The translations under genes and the position numbers were made by a program. The notes beneath the pieces are model-generated. The model ran no database searches. It saw nothing but the letters and a program-made list of their open reading frames with translations, and was not told where the DNA came from. From assembly GCF_000720725.1 (NCBI RefSeq), contig NZ_JOCQ01000118.1, positions 1 to 25,203 on the forward strand: a stretch of 25,203 bases of DNA, read 5' to 3'. The stretch comes from Streptomyces rimosus subsp. rimosus. GTDB lineage: Bacteria; Actinomycetota; Actinomycetes; Streptomycetales; Streptomycetaceae. Positions 6,822 through 14,721 of the stretch are shown piece by piece. How positions within the stretch are numbered: the stretch's first letter is position 1; the number at the start of each line of letters is the position of its first letter.

Positions 6822-8159
6822 ATGAGGCTCACGATTTTGGGCGGCGGGGGTTTCCGGGTACCGCTGGTGCACCGCGCGCTCCTGGACGATCCCGCGCAGG
6901 CCGTCTCCGAGGTGACGCTGTACGACACCGACCCGCGGCGGGTGGCCGTGATCGCCTCCGTACTGGAGCGGCAGGCCGAGCAGCGGCGGACCGGGCCGGG
7001 GAAGTCCGCTTCGGTACGGGTACGGATCGCCGACTCGCTCGACGACGCGCTGCGCGGCACCGACTTCGTCTTCTCCGCGATCCGCGTCGGCGGTACCGCG
7101 GGCCGGATAGCGGACGAGCGGATTCCGCTGGACGCGGGCGTGCTGGGGCAGGAGACGGTGGGCGCGGGCGGTGTGCTGTACGGGCTGCGCACGGTGCCCG
7201 TCGCGCTGCGGATCGCCGAGCGGGTGGCGGCGCTGGCGCCGGACGCCTGGGTCGTGAACTTCACCAATCCGGCGGGGACGGTCACCGAGGCGATGTCCCA
7301 GGTGCTGGGCGAGCGGGTGATCGGGATCTGTGACTCGCCGGTCGGGCTGGTGCGGCGCGCGGCGCGGGCCGCGGGCGCCGATCCGGACCGGGTGACGTAC
7401 GACTACGTCGGGCTCAACCACCTGGGCTGGCTGCGCTCGCTGACCGACGAGGACGGCACGGACCTGCTGGCAGGCCTGCTGTCCGATCCCGACGCGCTCA
7501 CCACGTTCGAGGAGGGCAAGCTCTTCGGCGCCGAGTGGCTGCGGGCGCTGGGCTCGATCCCCAACGAATACCTGCACTACTACTACTTCCGCCGGGAGAC
7601 GCTCGCCTCCCTGGTGAACACCGAGGAGACGCGCGGGGAGTTCCTGGACCAGCAGCAGGGCGGGTTCTTCGAAGCGGCCTCCGGGGTCTCTCCCGAGACG
7701 GCGTACGCGCTGTGGGAGCGGACCCGGCTGGAGCGCGAGGAGACGTACATGGCGCACAGCCGGGAGGCGACCGGCGGCTGGCAGCGCGACACCTGCGACC
7801 TGGAGGGCGGCGGTTACGACCAGGTGGCGCTGGCGGTCATGCGCGCCATCGCGGGCGACCGGCACGCGCGCCTGATCCTGAACGTACGCAACGGGACGAC
7901 CGTGCCGCAGCTCGCGCCCGAGGCGGTCATCGAGACGGTGTGCGAGGTGGACGCGCGGGGCGCCCGGCCGCTGCCGTGCGCCCCCCTGCGCGAGGACCAG
8001 CTGGGGCTGATGCTCCAGCTCAAGGCCGTGGAGCTGGCGACGGTGGAGGCGGCGGAGTTCAAGGACCGGGACGCGGCGCTGCGCGCGATGGCGCTGCATC
8101 CGCTGGTGGACTCACCGGCGGTGGCCGCCCGCATTCTGGAGCGGGCGGCCACCCGCTGA
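6822..8159 (+). CDS. Glycoside hydrolase family 4, probable 6-phospho-beta-glucosidase
   Basis: NAD+- and Mn2+-dependent glycosidase of the GH4 family, 445 aa (typical). The N-terminal dinucleotide fold begins LTILGGGGFRVPLV (residues 3-16). The conserved NFTNPAGTVTEA (147-158) is followed by the metal-site segment GICDSPVG with Cys170, and by GLNHLGW with metal-ligand His200. The Tyr-rich EYLHYYYFRRE near 249-259 carries the likely catalytic base Tyr. GH4 enzymes cleave by C3 oxidation and elimination. Most characterised 6-phospho-beta-glucosidases carry CNVP where this protein has CDSP, so exact specificity is uncertain. The start is the ATG at 6822; the frame stays open far upstream but that part is antisense to the PfkB and phoH genes. 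It converges on the MBL gene with a 12-nt gap. Confidence 0.88.
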   Translation: MRLTILGGGGFRVPLVHRALLDDPAQAVSEVTLYDTDPRRVAVIASVLERQAEQRRTGPGKSASVRVRIADSLDDALRGTDFVFSAIRVGGTAGRIADERIPLDAGVLGQETVGAGGVLYGLRTVPVALRIAERVAALAPDAWVVNFTNPAGTVTEAMSQVLGERVIGICDSPVGLVRRAARAAGADPDRVTYDYVGLNHLGWLRSLTDEDGTDLLAGLLSDPDALTTFEEGKLFGAEWLRALGSIPNEYLHYYYFRRETLASLVNTEETRGEFLDQQQGGFFEAASGVSPETAYALWERTRLEREETYMAHSREATGGWQRDTCDLEGGGYDQVALAVMRAIAGDRHARLILNVRNGTTVPQLAPEAVIETVCEVDARGARPLPCAPLREDQLGLMLQLKAVELATVEAAEFKDRDAALRAMALHPLVDSPAVAARILERAATR

Positions 8160-8171
8160 CGTCCCCGGTGG

Positions 8172-8810
8172 TCAGTGCCCCCGCTTGATCCACTCGTCCA
8201 GGTGCGGTGCCTCCGCTCCGACGGTGGTGCCGTCGCCGTGTCCCGTACGGACCTCGGTCTCCGGGGGCAGCGTCAGCAGCCGCTCCCGGATCGAGTCGAC
8301 GATGGTCGGGAAGTCGGAGAAGGAGCGGCCGGTGGCGCCGGGGCCGCCCTGGAAGAGGGTGTCGCCGGTGAAGACCGTGCCGTGCTCGCCCAGCTCCGGC
8401 GCGTACAGGCAGACCGCGCCCGGGGCGTGGCCGGGGGTGTGCAGCACGGTCAGGTCGACGCCCCCGATGGTCAGCACCTGGCCGTCGGCCAGGGCCTCGT
8501 CCGGCGCCCGGTCCGGGTGGGTCTGCTTCCACAGCGGCAGGTCGTCCGGGTGGAGGTGGATCATCGCGCCGGTACGGGTGGCGAGCGCCGGGGCGGCGTC
8601 GATGTGGTCGTTGTGCGCGTGGGTGCAGATGATCGCGCGCAGCGTCCGGCCGTCCAGCGCCTCGAAGATCGCGTCGGCGTCGTGCGCGGCGTCGATGACG
8701 ACCGCCTCGATGTCGTCGCCGACGATCCACACGTTGTTGTCCACGTCCCACGTACCGCCGTCGAGCGAGAACGTGCCGGAGGTGACGAGGTGGTCGATGC
8801 GGGCCGCCAT
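8172..8810 (-). CDS. Metallo-beta-lactamase-fold hydrolase coupled to mscR
   Basis: Cytoplasmic metal-dependent hydrolase of 212 aa, glyoxalase II-like. The binuclear zinc motif is THAHNDH (His64, His66, Asp68, His69), with further ligands His128 (TPGHAPG), Asp150 (FTGD) and His191 (TGHGDGT). The ATG at 8810 shares its A with the TGA stop of mscR (TGATG), implying translational coupling. The same pairing (a mycothiol-dependent dehydrogenase followed by an MBL protein) occurs in mycobacteria, where the genes are adhE2/mscR and its neighbour. I infer a thioesterase acting on the S-formylmycothiol made by MscR, releasing formate and mycothiol; this is inference from context. Family assignment is firm. 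Confidence 0.92.
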   Translation of the reverse strand: MAARIDHLVTSGTFSLDGGTWDVDNNVWIVGDDIEAVVIDAAHDADAIFEALDGRTLRAIICTHAHNDHIDAAPALATRTGAMIHLHPDDLPLWKQTHPDRAPDEALADGQVLTIGGVDLTVLHTPGHAPGAVCLYAPELGEHGTVFTGDTLFQGGPGATGRSFSDFPTIVDSIRERLLTLPPETEVRTGHGDGTTVGAEAPHLDEWIKRGH

Positions 8811-9895
8811 CAGAGCGTCACCACCGAGCGCAGCACGTCGCCGTGGTGCATCCGCTCGAAGGCCTGCTCCACGTCCTCGATGCCGATCGTCTCGGTCACG
8901 AAGCCGGCCAGGTCGATGCGGCCCTGCTGGTGCAGGTCGACCAGCATCGGGAAGTCGCGGGACGGCAGGCAGTCGCCGTACCAGGAGGACTTCAGCGCGC
9001 CGCCGCGGCCGAACACGTCCAGCAGCGGCAGCTCCAGCTTCATCTCCGGTGTCGGCACGCCGACCAGCACGACCGTGCCGGCCAGGTCGCGCGCGTAGAA
9101 CGCCTGCCGGTACGTCTCGGGGCGCCCCACCGCGTCGATCACCACATCGGCGCCGAAGCCGCCGGTCAGCTCGCGGATCGCCTCGACCGGGTCGGCGGCG
9201 CGCGAGTTGACGGTGTGGGTGGCGCCCATCGTCTTGGCCATGGAGAGCTTGCGGTCCTCCACGTCCACGGCGATGATCCGGGACGCGCCGGCCAGCCGCG
9301 CGCCGACGATCGCCGCGTCGCCCACGCCGCCGCAGCCGATCACCGCGACGGAGTCGCCGCGGCCCACCGCGCCGGTGTTGATGGCCGCGCCGATGCCGGC
9401 CATCACACCGCAGCCGAGCAGCCCGGCCACCGCCGGGGACATCTCCGGGTCGACCTTGGTGCACTGCCCGGCCGCGACCAGCGTCTTGTCGGCGAAGGCG
9501 CCGATGCCGAGGGCGGGCGTCAGCTCCGTCCCGTCCTTGAGGGTCATCTTCTGGCGGGCGTTGTGGGTGTCGAAGCAGTACTGCGGGCGGCCGCGCTTGC
9601 AGGCCCGGCACTTGCCGCACACCGCACGCCAGTTGAGGATCACGAAGTCCCCGGGCTCCACGTCGGTGACGCCCGCCCCCACGGCCTCCACGACGCCGGC
9701 CGCCTCGTGCCCCAGCAGGAACGGGAAGTCGTCGTTGATCCCGCCCTGCTTGTAGTGCAGATCGGTGTGGCACACCCCGCACGCCTGCACCTTCACCACG
9801 GCTTCGCCCGGCCCGGGGTCCGGCACCAGGATCGTCTCCAGCCGCACCGGCTCGTTCTTCCCCGGCGCGATGACGCCACGCACTTCCTGTGCCAT
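8810..9895 (-). CDS. mscR: S-(hydroxymethyl)mycothiol dehydrogenase / S-nitrosomycothiol reductase
   Basis: Zinc- and NAD-dependent medium-chain alcohol dehydrogenase, 361 aa, the usual length for mycothiol-dependent formaldehyde dehydrogenase. Catalytic zinc ligands are Cys42 (ACGVCHTD), His63 (GHEAAG) and Cys162 (GCGVMAG). Structural zinc is held by Cys93, 96, 99 and 107. The NAD-binding loop is IGCGGVGDAA (187-196) with Asp211 for NAD rather than NADP. It oxidises the spontaneous formaldehyde-mycothiol adduct to S-formylmycothiol and can also reduce S-nitrosomycothiol. I chose the ATG at 9895 (MAQEVRG) because GGAGGG lies 10 nt upstream and the length then matches the family. It is translationally coupled to the downstream MBL gene. 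Paralogous zinc alcohol dehydrogenases are a less likely alternative. Confidence 0.92.
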   Translation of the reverse strand: MAQEVRGVIAPGKNEPVRLETILVPDPGPGEAVVKVQACGVCHTDLHYKQGGINDDFPFLLGHEAAGVVEAVGAGVTDVEPGDFVILNWRAVCGKCRACKRGRPQYCFDTHNARQKMTLKDGTELTPALGIGAFADKTLVAAGQCTKVDPEMSPAVAGLLGCGVMAGIGAAINTGAVGRGDSVAVIGCGGVGDAAIVGARLAGASRIIAVDVEDRKLSMAKTMGATHTVNSRAADPVEAIRELTGGFGADVVIDAVGRPETYRQAFYARDLAGTVVLVGVPTPEMKLELPLLDVFGRGGALKSSWYGDCLPSRDFPMLVDLHQQGRIDLAGFVTETIGIEDVEQAFERMHHGDVLRSVVTL

Positions 9896-10010
9896 CGGTA
9901 CAGCTCCCTCCAAAGATCACGTACGGGATGAATACGGTACGCGCCCCGGGCGCCGGGAGCGCCGGTCCGTCGGCGGCCGGGACGTGCCGCTCACCACCGG
10001 GGTGCGCCGC

Positions 10011-11381
10011 TCACCACCGTGGCACCTCGGGCACCACCCATCCCGGATCGGCCGCCCGCATCGCCGCCGCGTCGTCGCGGTCGCGCAGGGTGCCGTCGTC
10101 GGCGAGCCAGCGCGCGTGGAGGGCCGCGAGGCGGTCGCGGTCGAGGGTGACGCCGAGGCCGGGTGTGTCGGGCACCGCGAGGCGGCCGTCCCGGAAGGCG
10201 GGGCGTTCGGTGAGCACGTCCTCCGTCTGCCAGGGGTAGTGGGTGTCGCAGGCGTACGCCAGGTCGGGAACGGTCGCAGCGACGTGGGTCATGGCGGCGA
10301 GGCTGATGCCCAGGTGGGTGTTGGAGTGCATGGACAGGGCGACGCCGAAGGCGCGGCAGACGGCGGCCAGTTCGCGGGTGTTGCGCAGGCCGCCCCAGTA
10401 GTGGTGGTCGGCGAGGACGACCTGGACGGCGTCGCGGGTGAAGGCCTCGCGGATCTCGGCGAAGGTGGTGACGCACATGTTCGTGGCGAGCGGGAGGTCC
10501 ATACGGGACGCGACCTCGGCCATGTGGGCGGTGGTGCTGGTGGGGTCCTCCAGGTATTCGAGGACGTCGTGGAGTTCGCGGGCGACGTGGAGGGAGGTGG
10601 GGACGCTCCAGGCGCCGTTCGGGTCCAGGCGCAGGGGGTGGCCGGGGAAGGCGGCGGCCAGGGCGCGGACCGCGGCGATCTCCTGTGCGGGCTCGAAGAC
10701 GCCGCCCTTGAGTTTGAAGGAGCCAAAGCCGTACGTGTCGCGGAAGCGGCGGGCCTGGGCGACGATGCCGGGCGGGTCGAGGGCCGCGCCCCAGTCGTCG
10801 GGTTCGCCGCGGCCGCCGGGGTGGGCGGCCCAGCGGTAGAAGAGGTACGCGCTGTATTCGACGTGGTCGCGGACCTTGCCGCCGAGCAGGGCGTGCACGG
10901 GCAGTCCGGCGTGCCGGCCCCACGCGTCCAGGCAGGCCACCTCGAAGCCGGACAGGACGGACAGCCGTAGCTTGTCGGCGGTCCGCGCGCCGCGCAGGCC
11001 GCCCGCGGTGACATCCTCGGCGCCGGTGGCCGCCGGGGAGTCGCCGCAGACTTCGGCCGCGAGGTGCGGCAAGGTGTTCACGTCCGTGACCTGACGGCCA
11101 ATCAGCGCGTCGGCCAGGGGGCGGGCGAGGTCGAGGTAGGTGGTGTCGCCGTAGGTCTCGCCGAGGCCGGTCGTGCCGTCCGCCGTGGTCACTTCGATGA
11201 TCAGGCGGGGGGTGTAGGGCTGGTGGACGCCCTGGACGTTGAGCAGGGGCGGGTCGGCGACGAGGACCGGGGTGAGGTGGACGGCGGTGATGGTGGTGGC
11301 CGACGGGGTGTCAGGAGGGCGGGCCGGCGGCGCGTTCCGCGGCGTGGGCTGCGTTTCCGTACGTAGACGGTGTCCATCCAT
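10011..11381 (-). CDS. gudD: Glucarate dehydratase (enolase superfamily)
   Basis: Dehydrates D-glucarate (and often L-idarate) to 5-keto-4-deoxyglucarate in acid-sugar catabolism. The 456-aa length matches the family. The enolase-superfamily glucarate dehydratase residues are visible: K-x-K in FKLKGG (Lys223, Lys225), metal ligands Asp253 (DPNGAW), Glu278 (LEDP) and Asp325 (LADHHYW), and the His base at 352 in MHSNTHLGIS. The C-terminal THYPWQ ... PGLGV pattern is also typical. The first ~30 residues are a Pro/Thr-rich extension. The ATG at 11381 lacks a Shine-Dalgarno sequence but is preceded by a good promoter that predicts a leaderless message. No other acid-sugar gene (transporter, aldolase) is nearby, so it is an isolated pathway member here. 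Confidence 0.92.
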   Translation of the reverse strand: MDGHRLRTETQPTPRNAPPARPPDTPSATTITAVHLTPVLVADPPLLNVQGVHQPYTPRLIIEVTTADGTTGLGETYGDTTYLDLARPLADALIGRQVTDVNTLPHLAAEVCGDSPAATGAEDVTAGGLRGARTADKLRLSVLSGFEVACLDAWGRHAGLPVHALLGGKVRDHVEYSAYLFYRWAAHPGGRGEPDDWGAALDPPGIVAQARRFRDTYGFGSFKLKGGVFEPAQEIAAVRALAAAFPGHPLRLDPNGAWSVPTSLHVARELHDVLEYLEDPTSTTAHMAEVASRMDLPLATNMCVTTFAEIREAFTRDAVQVVLADHHYWGGLRNTRELAAVCRAFGVALSMHSNTHLGISLAAMTHVAATVPDLAYACDTHYPWQTEDVLTERPAFRDGRLAVPDTPGLGVTLDRDRLAALHARWLADDGTLRDRDDAAAMRAADPGWVVPEVPRW

Positions 11382-11389
11382 GGGGACGG

Positions 11390-11418
11390 AGCGTAGGAAG
11401 ACGGGAGGTCCGGGTCAA
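11390..11418 (-). promoter_or_regulatory. gudD promoter (leaderless)
   Basis: On the minus strand, -35 TTGACC (11418-11413) and -10 TACGCT (11395-11390) are separated by 17 nt. The -10 box ends 8 nt before the ATG at 11381. This is the best-formed promoter in the window and places the transcription start at or beside the start codon. Confidence 0.65.
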
Positions 11419-11562
11419 TGGGGCCGATGGACGTCCACGGCTGACGGCGGGTTGCGCCGACCGGCCCAGCCTTTACCAACCATTGAATCTTCGCGCGTAG
11501 ATGTCCGCATAAACGCTCTGTTAAACCTAGGTGGCCCCCACTGGTCCAGCTAGGAGCTGCAC

Positions 11563-12354
11563 ATGCGCCACCCCCTCCTCTCCCGCCGCCGGGTCCGCGT
11601 CGGCGCCGCGGCCGTCACGGCGGTCGTCGCCGGCACCGCCGCCTTCGGTGTCGGCCAGGCCACCGCCGAGCACTCCGTACCGCGTACCGACAAGGAGGTC
11701 CCGAACCTCACCCAGGTACAGGACAAGATCAAGGCGTACTACGGCGACACGGTGACCGCGGACGGGCAGCACTACGCCTCCCCGCGCAGCAACTACGCCA
11801 AGCAGGTGCGCGGCATCACGGACTCGGCCCGCAACTACCTGGCCAAGGCCGCCGGCAAGAAGCACCACGGCAAGCCCGCCATCGTCCTGGACATGGACGA
11901 CACCACGCTGCTGACGTACAACTACGAGCTCCAGGTCGGCTTCCACCACACCGAGGCGGCCCAGGACAAGTACCTGGCGAGCAAGGACATGGCGGCGGTC
12001 TTCGGCATGGACCGGCTCGTCAACTGGGCGCGCGGCAAGGGCTACGAGGTCTTCTTCGTCACCGGCCGCAAGGAGGCGCAGCGCCAGTGGAGCGTGCGCA
12101 ACCTGAAGAACGTCGGCTACAAGGTGCCGCTGGACCGCACGCACGTCTACCTCAAGGACAAGAAGAACCCGCCGTCCTACCTGCCGTGCGGCGCCAACTG
12201 CACGACGGTCCAGTTCAAGTCCGGCACCCGCAAGCACATCGAGTCGCGGGGCTACGACATCGTCGCCAACTTCGGCGACCAGTACAGCGACCTGAACGGC
12301 GGCTACGCCGACAAGACCTTCAAGCTGCCGAACCCGATGTACTTCCTGCCCTGA
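11563..12354 (+). CDS. Secreted HAD-family acid phosphatase (subfamily IIIB)
   Basis: Predicted exported phosphomonoesterase, 263 aa. An Arg-rich N-terminus and hydrophobic core (residues ~12-31) form a signal peptide with likely cleavage after ATA (about residue 35). The HAD motif I DMDDTT gives the nucleophile Asp110 and general acid Asp112. Motif II is FFVTGRKE, and motif IV is the acidic NFGDQYSDL near the C-terminus. CGANC may form a disulfide. It resembles class B/plant acid-phosphatase-like proteins and probably releases phosphate from extracellular monoesters. The ATG at 11563 is preceded by AGGAG at a 6-nt spacing. It is divergent from gudD and followed by a short hairpin. I saw no convincing PHO box upstream, so phosphate control is unproven. 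Confidence 0.9.
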   Translation: MRHPLLSRRRVRVGAAAVTAVVAGTAAFGVGQATAEHSVPRTDKEVPNLTQVQDKIKAYYGDTVTADGQHYASPRSNYAKQVRGITDSARNYLAKAAGKKHHGKPAIVLDMDDTTLLTYNYELQVGFHHTEAAQDKYLASKDMAAVFGMDRLVNWARGKGYEVFFVTGRKEAQRQWSVRNLKNVGYKVPLDRTHVYLKDKKNPPSYLPCGANCTTVQFKSGTRKHIESRGYDIVANFGDQYSDLNGGYADKTFKLPNPMYFLP

Positions 12355-12370
12355 TCCGCCGGACGGCGGA
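12355..12370 (+). terminator. Short hairpin between the phosphatase gene and rnz
   Basis: TCCGCC-GGAC-GGCGGA is a perfect 6-bp stem starting right after the phosphatase stop codon. It could end transcription of that gene. It lies just beyond the convergent rnz stop at 12389 and may act in both directions. No U-tract is present. Confidence 0.4.
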
Positions 12371-12388
12371 CGCGACGCGCCCCGGTCC

Positions 12389-13294
12389 TCAGGTGCGCTT
12401 GGGGACCGGGACGCGCATCAGGTCGCGGGCGATGGTCAGCTCCCCTTCGAAGCCGGCCGCCCGCGCCTGGCGCTCGAACTCCAACGGGTCCGAGTAGCGC
12501 TGGGAGAAGTGCGTGAGGACCAGGTGGCGCACGCCCGCGTCGGCGGCGGCCCGCGCCGCCTGGCCCGCCGTCAGATGGCCGTGCTCCTTGGCCAGCCGTA
12601 CGTCCTCGTCCAGGAACGTGGACTCGATGACGAGCAGGTCGCAGCCCGCGGCGAGCGCGTGCACCCCGTCGCACAGCCGGGTGTCCATGACGAAGGCGAA
12701 GCGCTGGCCCCGCCGCACCTCGCTGACCTCGTCGAGGGTGACGCCGTTCAGCGCGCCCTCCCGCTGGAGCCGGCCGACGTCCGGCCCGGCGATGCCGTGC
12801 GCGGCGAGCTTTTCCGGCAGCATCCGGCGCCCGTCCGGCTCGACCAGGCGGTAGCCGTACGACTCGACCGGGTGGGAGAGCTTGCGCGCCTCCAGGACGT
12901 ACGACGGCGTGTCGGCCAGTACCCCGTCGGCGGCCACCGGCTCCTCGGCCAGTCGCACCGTCTCGCGGTAGGCGGTGGCGTACCGCAGCCGGTCGAAGAA
13001 GCGCCGGCCGCTCGCCGGGAAGTGCGCGGTGACCGGGTGCGGCACCCGGTCGAGGTTGATGCGCTGGATGACCCCGGCGAGCCCGAGCGAGTGGTCACCG
13101 TGGAAGTGCGTGACGCAGATCCGGTTGATGTCGTGCGCGGCGGCCCCGGCGCGCAGCATCTGCCGCTGGGTGCCCTCGCCGGGGTCGAAGAGGATGCCTT
13201 CGCCGTCCCAGCGCAGCAGGTAGCCGTTGTGGTTGCGGTGCCGGGTGGGCACCTGGCTGGCGGTGCCGAGGACGACGAATTCGCGTACGGACAA
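12389..13294 (-). CDS. rnz: Ribonuclease Z
   Basis: Zinc endonuclease that removes 3' trailers from tRNA precursors; 301 aa, the normal short bacterial form. It begins with the conserved LGTASQVPTRHRN. The metal motif THFHGDHSLGLAG contains His63, His65, Asp67 and His68, with further ligands in the MDT segment (about residue 203) and the LTHFSQRY segment near 270. The start is TTG at 13294, giving MSVREFVVLG as in Streptomyces homologues, with a purine-rich GGGAG about 10 nt upstream. It follows the HIT gene by 21 nt and is probably cotranscribed with it. Identification is firm; the rare TTG start is likely but less certain. Confidence 0.95.
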   Translation of the reverse strand: MSVREFVVLGTASQVPTRHRNHNGYLLRWDGEGILFDPGEGTQRQMLRAGAAAHDINRICVTHFHGDHSLGLAGVIQRINLDRVPHPVTAHFPASGRRFFDRLRYATAYRETVRLAEEPVAADGVLADTPSYVLEARKLSHPVESYGYRLVEPDGRRMLPEKLAAHGIAGPDVGRLQREGALNGVTLDEVSEVRRGQRFAFVMDTRLCDGVHALAAGCDLLVIESTFLDEDVRLAKEHGHLTAGQAARAAADAGVRHLVLTHFSQRYSDPLEFERQARAAGFEGELTIARDLMRVPVPKRT

Positions 13295-13315
13295 GGTGCT
13301 CGGGCTCCCGCTCCG

Positions 13316-13672
13316 TCAGACCAGGCGCTGGAGGTCGCGGCCGCCCAGGACGTGCGCGTGGGCGTGGAAGACCGTCTGGCCCGCGCCGGGGCCGGTGTTG
13401 AAGATGATGCGGTAGCCGGTCCCGTCGACCTTCTCGTCGGCGGCCACGGCGGCGGCCTCGCTCAGCACCTCACCGGCGATCAGCGGCTCGGCGGCGGCCA
13501 GTTCGCCCGCGTTGGCGTAGTGCACCTTGGGGATCACCAGGACGTGCGTCGGTGCCTGCGGGCTGATGTCCCGGAAGGCGACGGTCGTCTCGGTCTCCCG
13601 CACGATCGTCGCGGGCACCTCGCCGGCCACGATCTTGCAGAACAGGCAGTCGGCCTGCGGTTCTCCCGCCAC
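13316..13672 (-). CDS. HIT-family nucleotide hydrolase/transferase
   Basis: Small histidine-triad protein of 118 aa, HINT-like. The catalytic motif HAHAHV (His103, 105, 107) follows FNTGPGAGQTVF, and the early CLFCKI is the typical N-terminal motif with CxxC. HINT proteins hydrolyse AMP- or GMP-linked phosphoramidates; the cellular substrate is usually unknown. The GTG at 13672 has GGGAGGAG about 6 nt upstream. It lies directly before rnz on the same strand. The 139-nt gap to the lipoprotein gene upstream is very GC-rich and contains the 12-bp palindrome CCGGCGCGCCGG (13778-13789). Confidence 0.94.
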   Translation of the reverse strand: MAGEPQADCLFCKIVAGEVPATIVRETETTVAFRDISPQAPTHVLVIPKVHYANAGELAAAEPLIAGEVLSEAAAVAADEKVDGTGYRIIFNTGPGAGQTVFHAHAHVLGGRDLQRLV

Positions 13673-13811
13673 CGGTGGGCTCCTCCCGGGTTGCCATCAC
13701 GTCTACGGGTCCGGATGTTACCGGGCCGCCCGTGGGAGGTGGTGCGGCGGCCGGGCCGGTGGCGGTGCGGGCCCGGGCCGGCGCGCCGGACGGGTGTGGT
13801 GATCAAGGTGA

Positions 13812-14660
13812 TCAGTGGTCGGCGGCCCAGGTCGGCTTCTGGTCGTCCTTTCCGTCGTGGCCGTTGCCGTTCTGGCCATCGTGGTTGCCGTCTTGGTTGC
13901 CGTCGTCGTGGCCGTTGCCGTTCTGGTTGCCCTGATCGTCGTGATTGCCGTCGTGATTGCCGTCGTCGTGGTTGCCCTGGCCGTCGTGGTCGTGCGCATC
14001 GTCCGAACAGGTGTCGCTGGGCGACGGGTCCGGATCGGGTTCCGGGTTCGACGGCTGTGCCGTGACCGTGACCGTGACGGGCGGTGTGTAGGGCGGTTCG
14101 TGGGAGGTGTGGCCGCTGCTGGGCGGCTGCACGGTGTGCGTGACGGTCGGCCGCGGGGTGCCGGTCGGCTCGTCCGCGTCGCAGTTGCCGAGCACGCCCA
14201 CCTGGAAGACGACCTGTCCGGCGACCCGCGCGGTCAGCCGCCCGCGTACGCAGCGGCCGTCGACCTCGGAGGTGACCCGGCCGGTAATGGTGATCTTGCT
14301 GTGGTGGGCGGTCTGGCCCTGGCAGTCGACGGTGACGACGGTGTGGCGGTTCGCCGTGGCCGTCGCGTTGGCGGTGGTCTGCTGGTCCCGCGGAACGGTC
14401 GCCGTACAGCTCAGCCAGCTCACGTTCACGCCGATGCGCTTCAGCGCCGCGGTCCCCGCCTGGTCGGTGGTGTAAGCGATCGACGAGGTGTTCAGCCCGC
14501 CGGCCGGCTCACACGCGGACACCGCGACGACCGCCGCGCCCGCGGCGCCCACCGCCGCGAGCAGCCTGCCGCGCCGGAACAGTCCGGCCCGGGACCTGCC
14601 GGTCCGCGCGAGCCGCGGCCGTACGTGCCGTACGTCTCGTAAGCGCCCCATGGACCCCAT
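13812..14660 (-). CDS. Putative lipoprotein with Asn/Asp/Gly/His-rich C-terminal tail
   Basis: I do not recognise a named family. The 282-aa product begins with an Arg-rich stretch and a hydrophobic segment ending in a lipobox-like VSAC (Cys50), so it is probably a surface lipoprotein. About residues 55-165 form a possible folded domain with three further cysteines (in SWLSCTA, TVDCQGQT and GRCVRGR). A fourth, LGNCDADEP, precedes a Pro/Thr-rich linker (PRPTVTHTVQPPSS). The last ~62 residues are low-complexity Asn, Asp, Gly and His (units such as DGNHD and GNGHDD), encoded by tandem DNA repeats. The start is the ATG at 14660 or the one 9 nt later; neither has a good ribosome-binding site. It is divergent from osmC. 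The tail suggests metal binding or a wall-spanning spacer; this is inference. Confidence 0.7.
   Translation of the reverse strand: MGSMGRLRDVRHVRPRLARTGRSRAGLFRRGRLLAAVGAAGAAVVAVSACEPAGGLNTSSIAYTTDQAGTAALKRIGVNVSWLSCTATVPRDQQTTANATATANRHTVVTVDCQGQTAHHSKITITGRVTSEVDGRCVRGRLTARVAGQVVFQVGVLGNCDADEPTGTPRPTVTHTVQPPSSGHTSHEPPYTPPVTVTVTAQPSNPEPDPDPSPSDTCSDDAHDHDGQGNHDDGNHDGNHDDQGNQNGNGHDDGNQDGNHDGQNGNGHDGKDDQKPTWAADH
13853..13980. repeat. In-frame tandem repeats in lipoprotein tail
   Basis: Degenerate short units repeat throughout (ccgtcgtgg, gttgccgtc, gttctgg). A 23-bp block is perfectly repeated at 13853-13875 and 13904-13926, 51 nt (17 codons) apart, so the reading frame is kept. Such an array can expand or contract by slippage. 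Confidence 0.8.
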
Positions 14661-14721
14661 GCCCGGCAGCGTCCCACCACCGCCCCCGGACCAACAGTCC
14701 CGGCTCGGCCAGTGTGCGCCG

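Noticed and set aside
9986..10019. 14-bp direct repeat around the gudD stop codon
   Set aside because: GCCGCTCACCACCG occurs twice, 20 bp apart. It superficially resembles the dnaJ end duplication, but 14 bp in such GC-rich DNA can easily arise by chance.
13778..13789. 12-bp palindrome CCGGCGCGCCGG between the HIT and lipoprotein genes
   Set aside because: It has no loop and sits in almost pure G/C sequence, so it is not distinguishable from composition.
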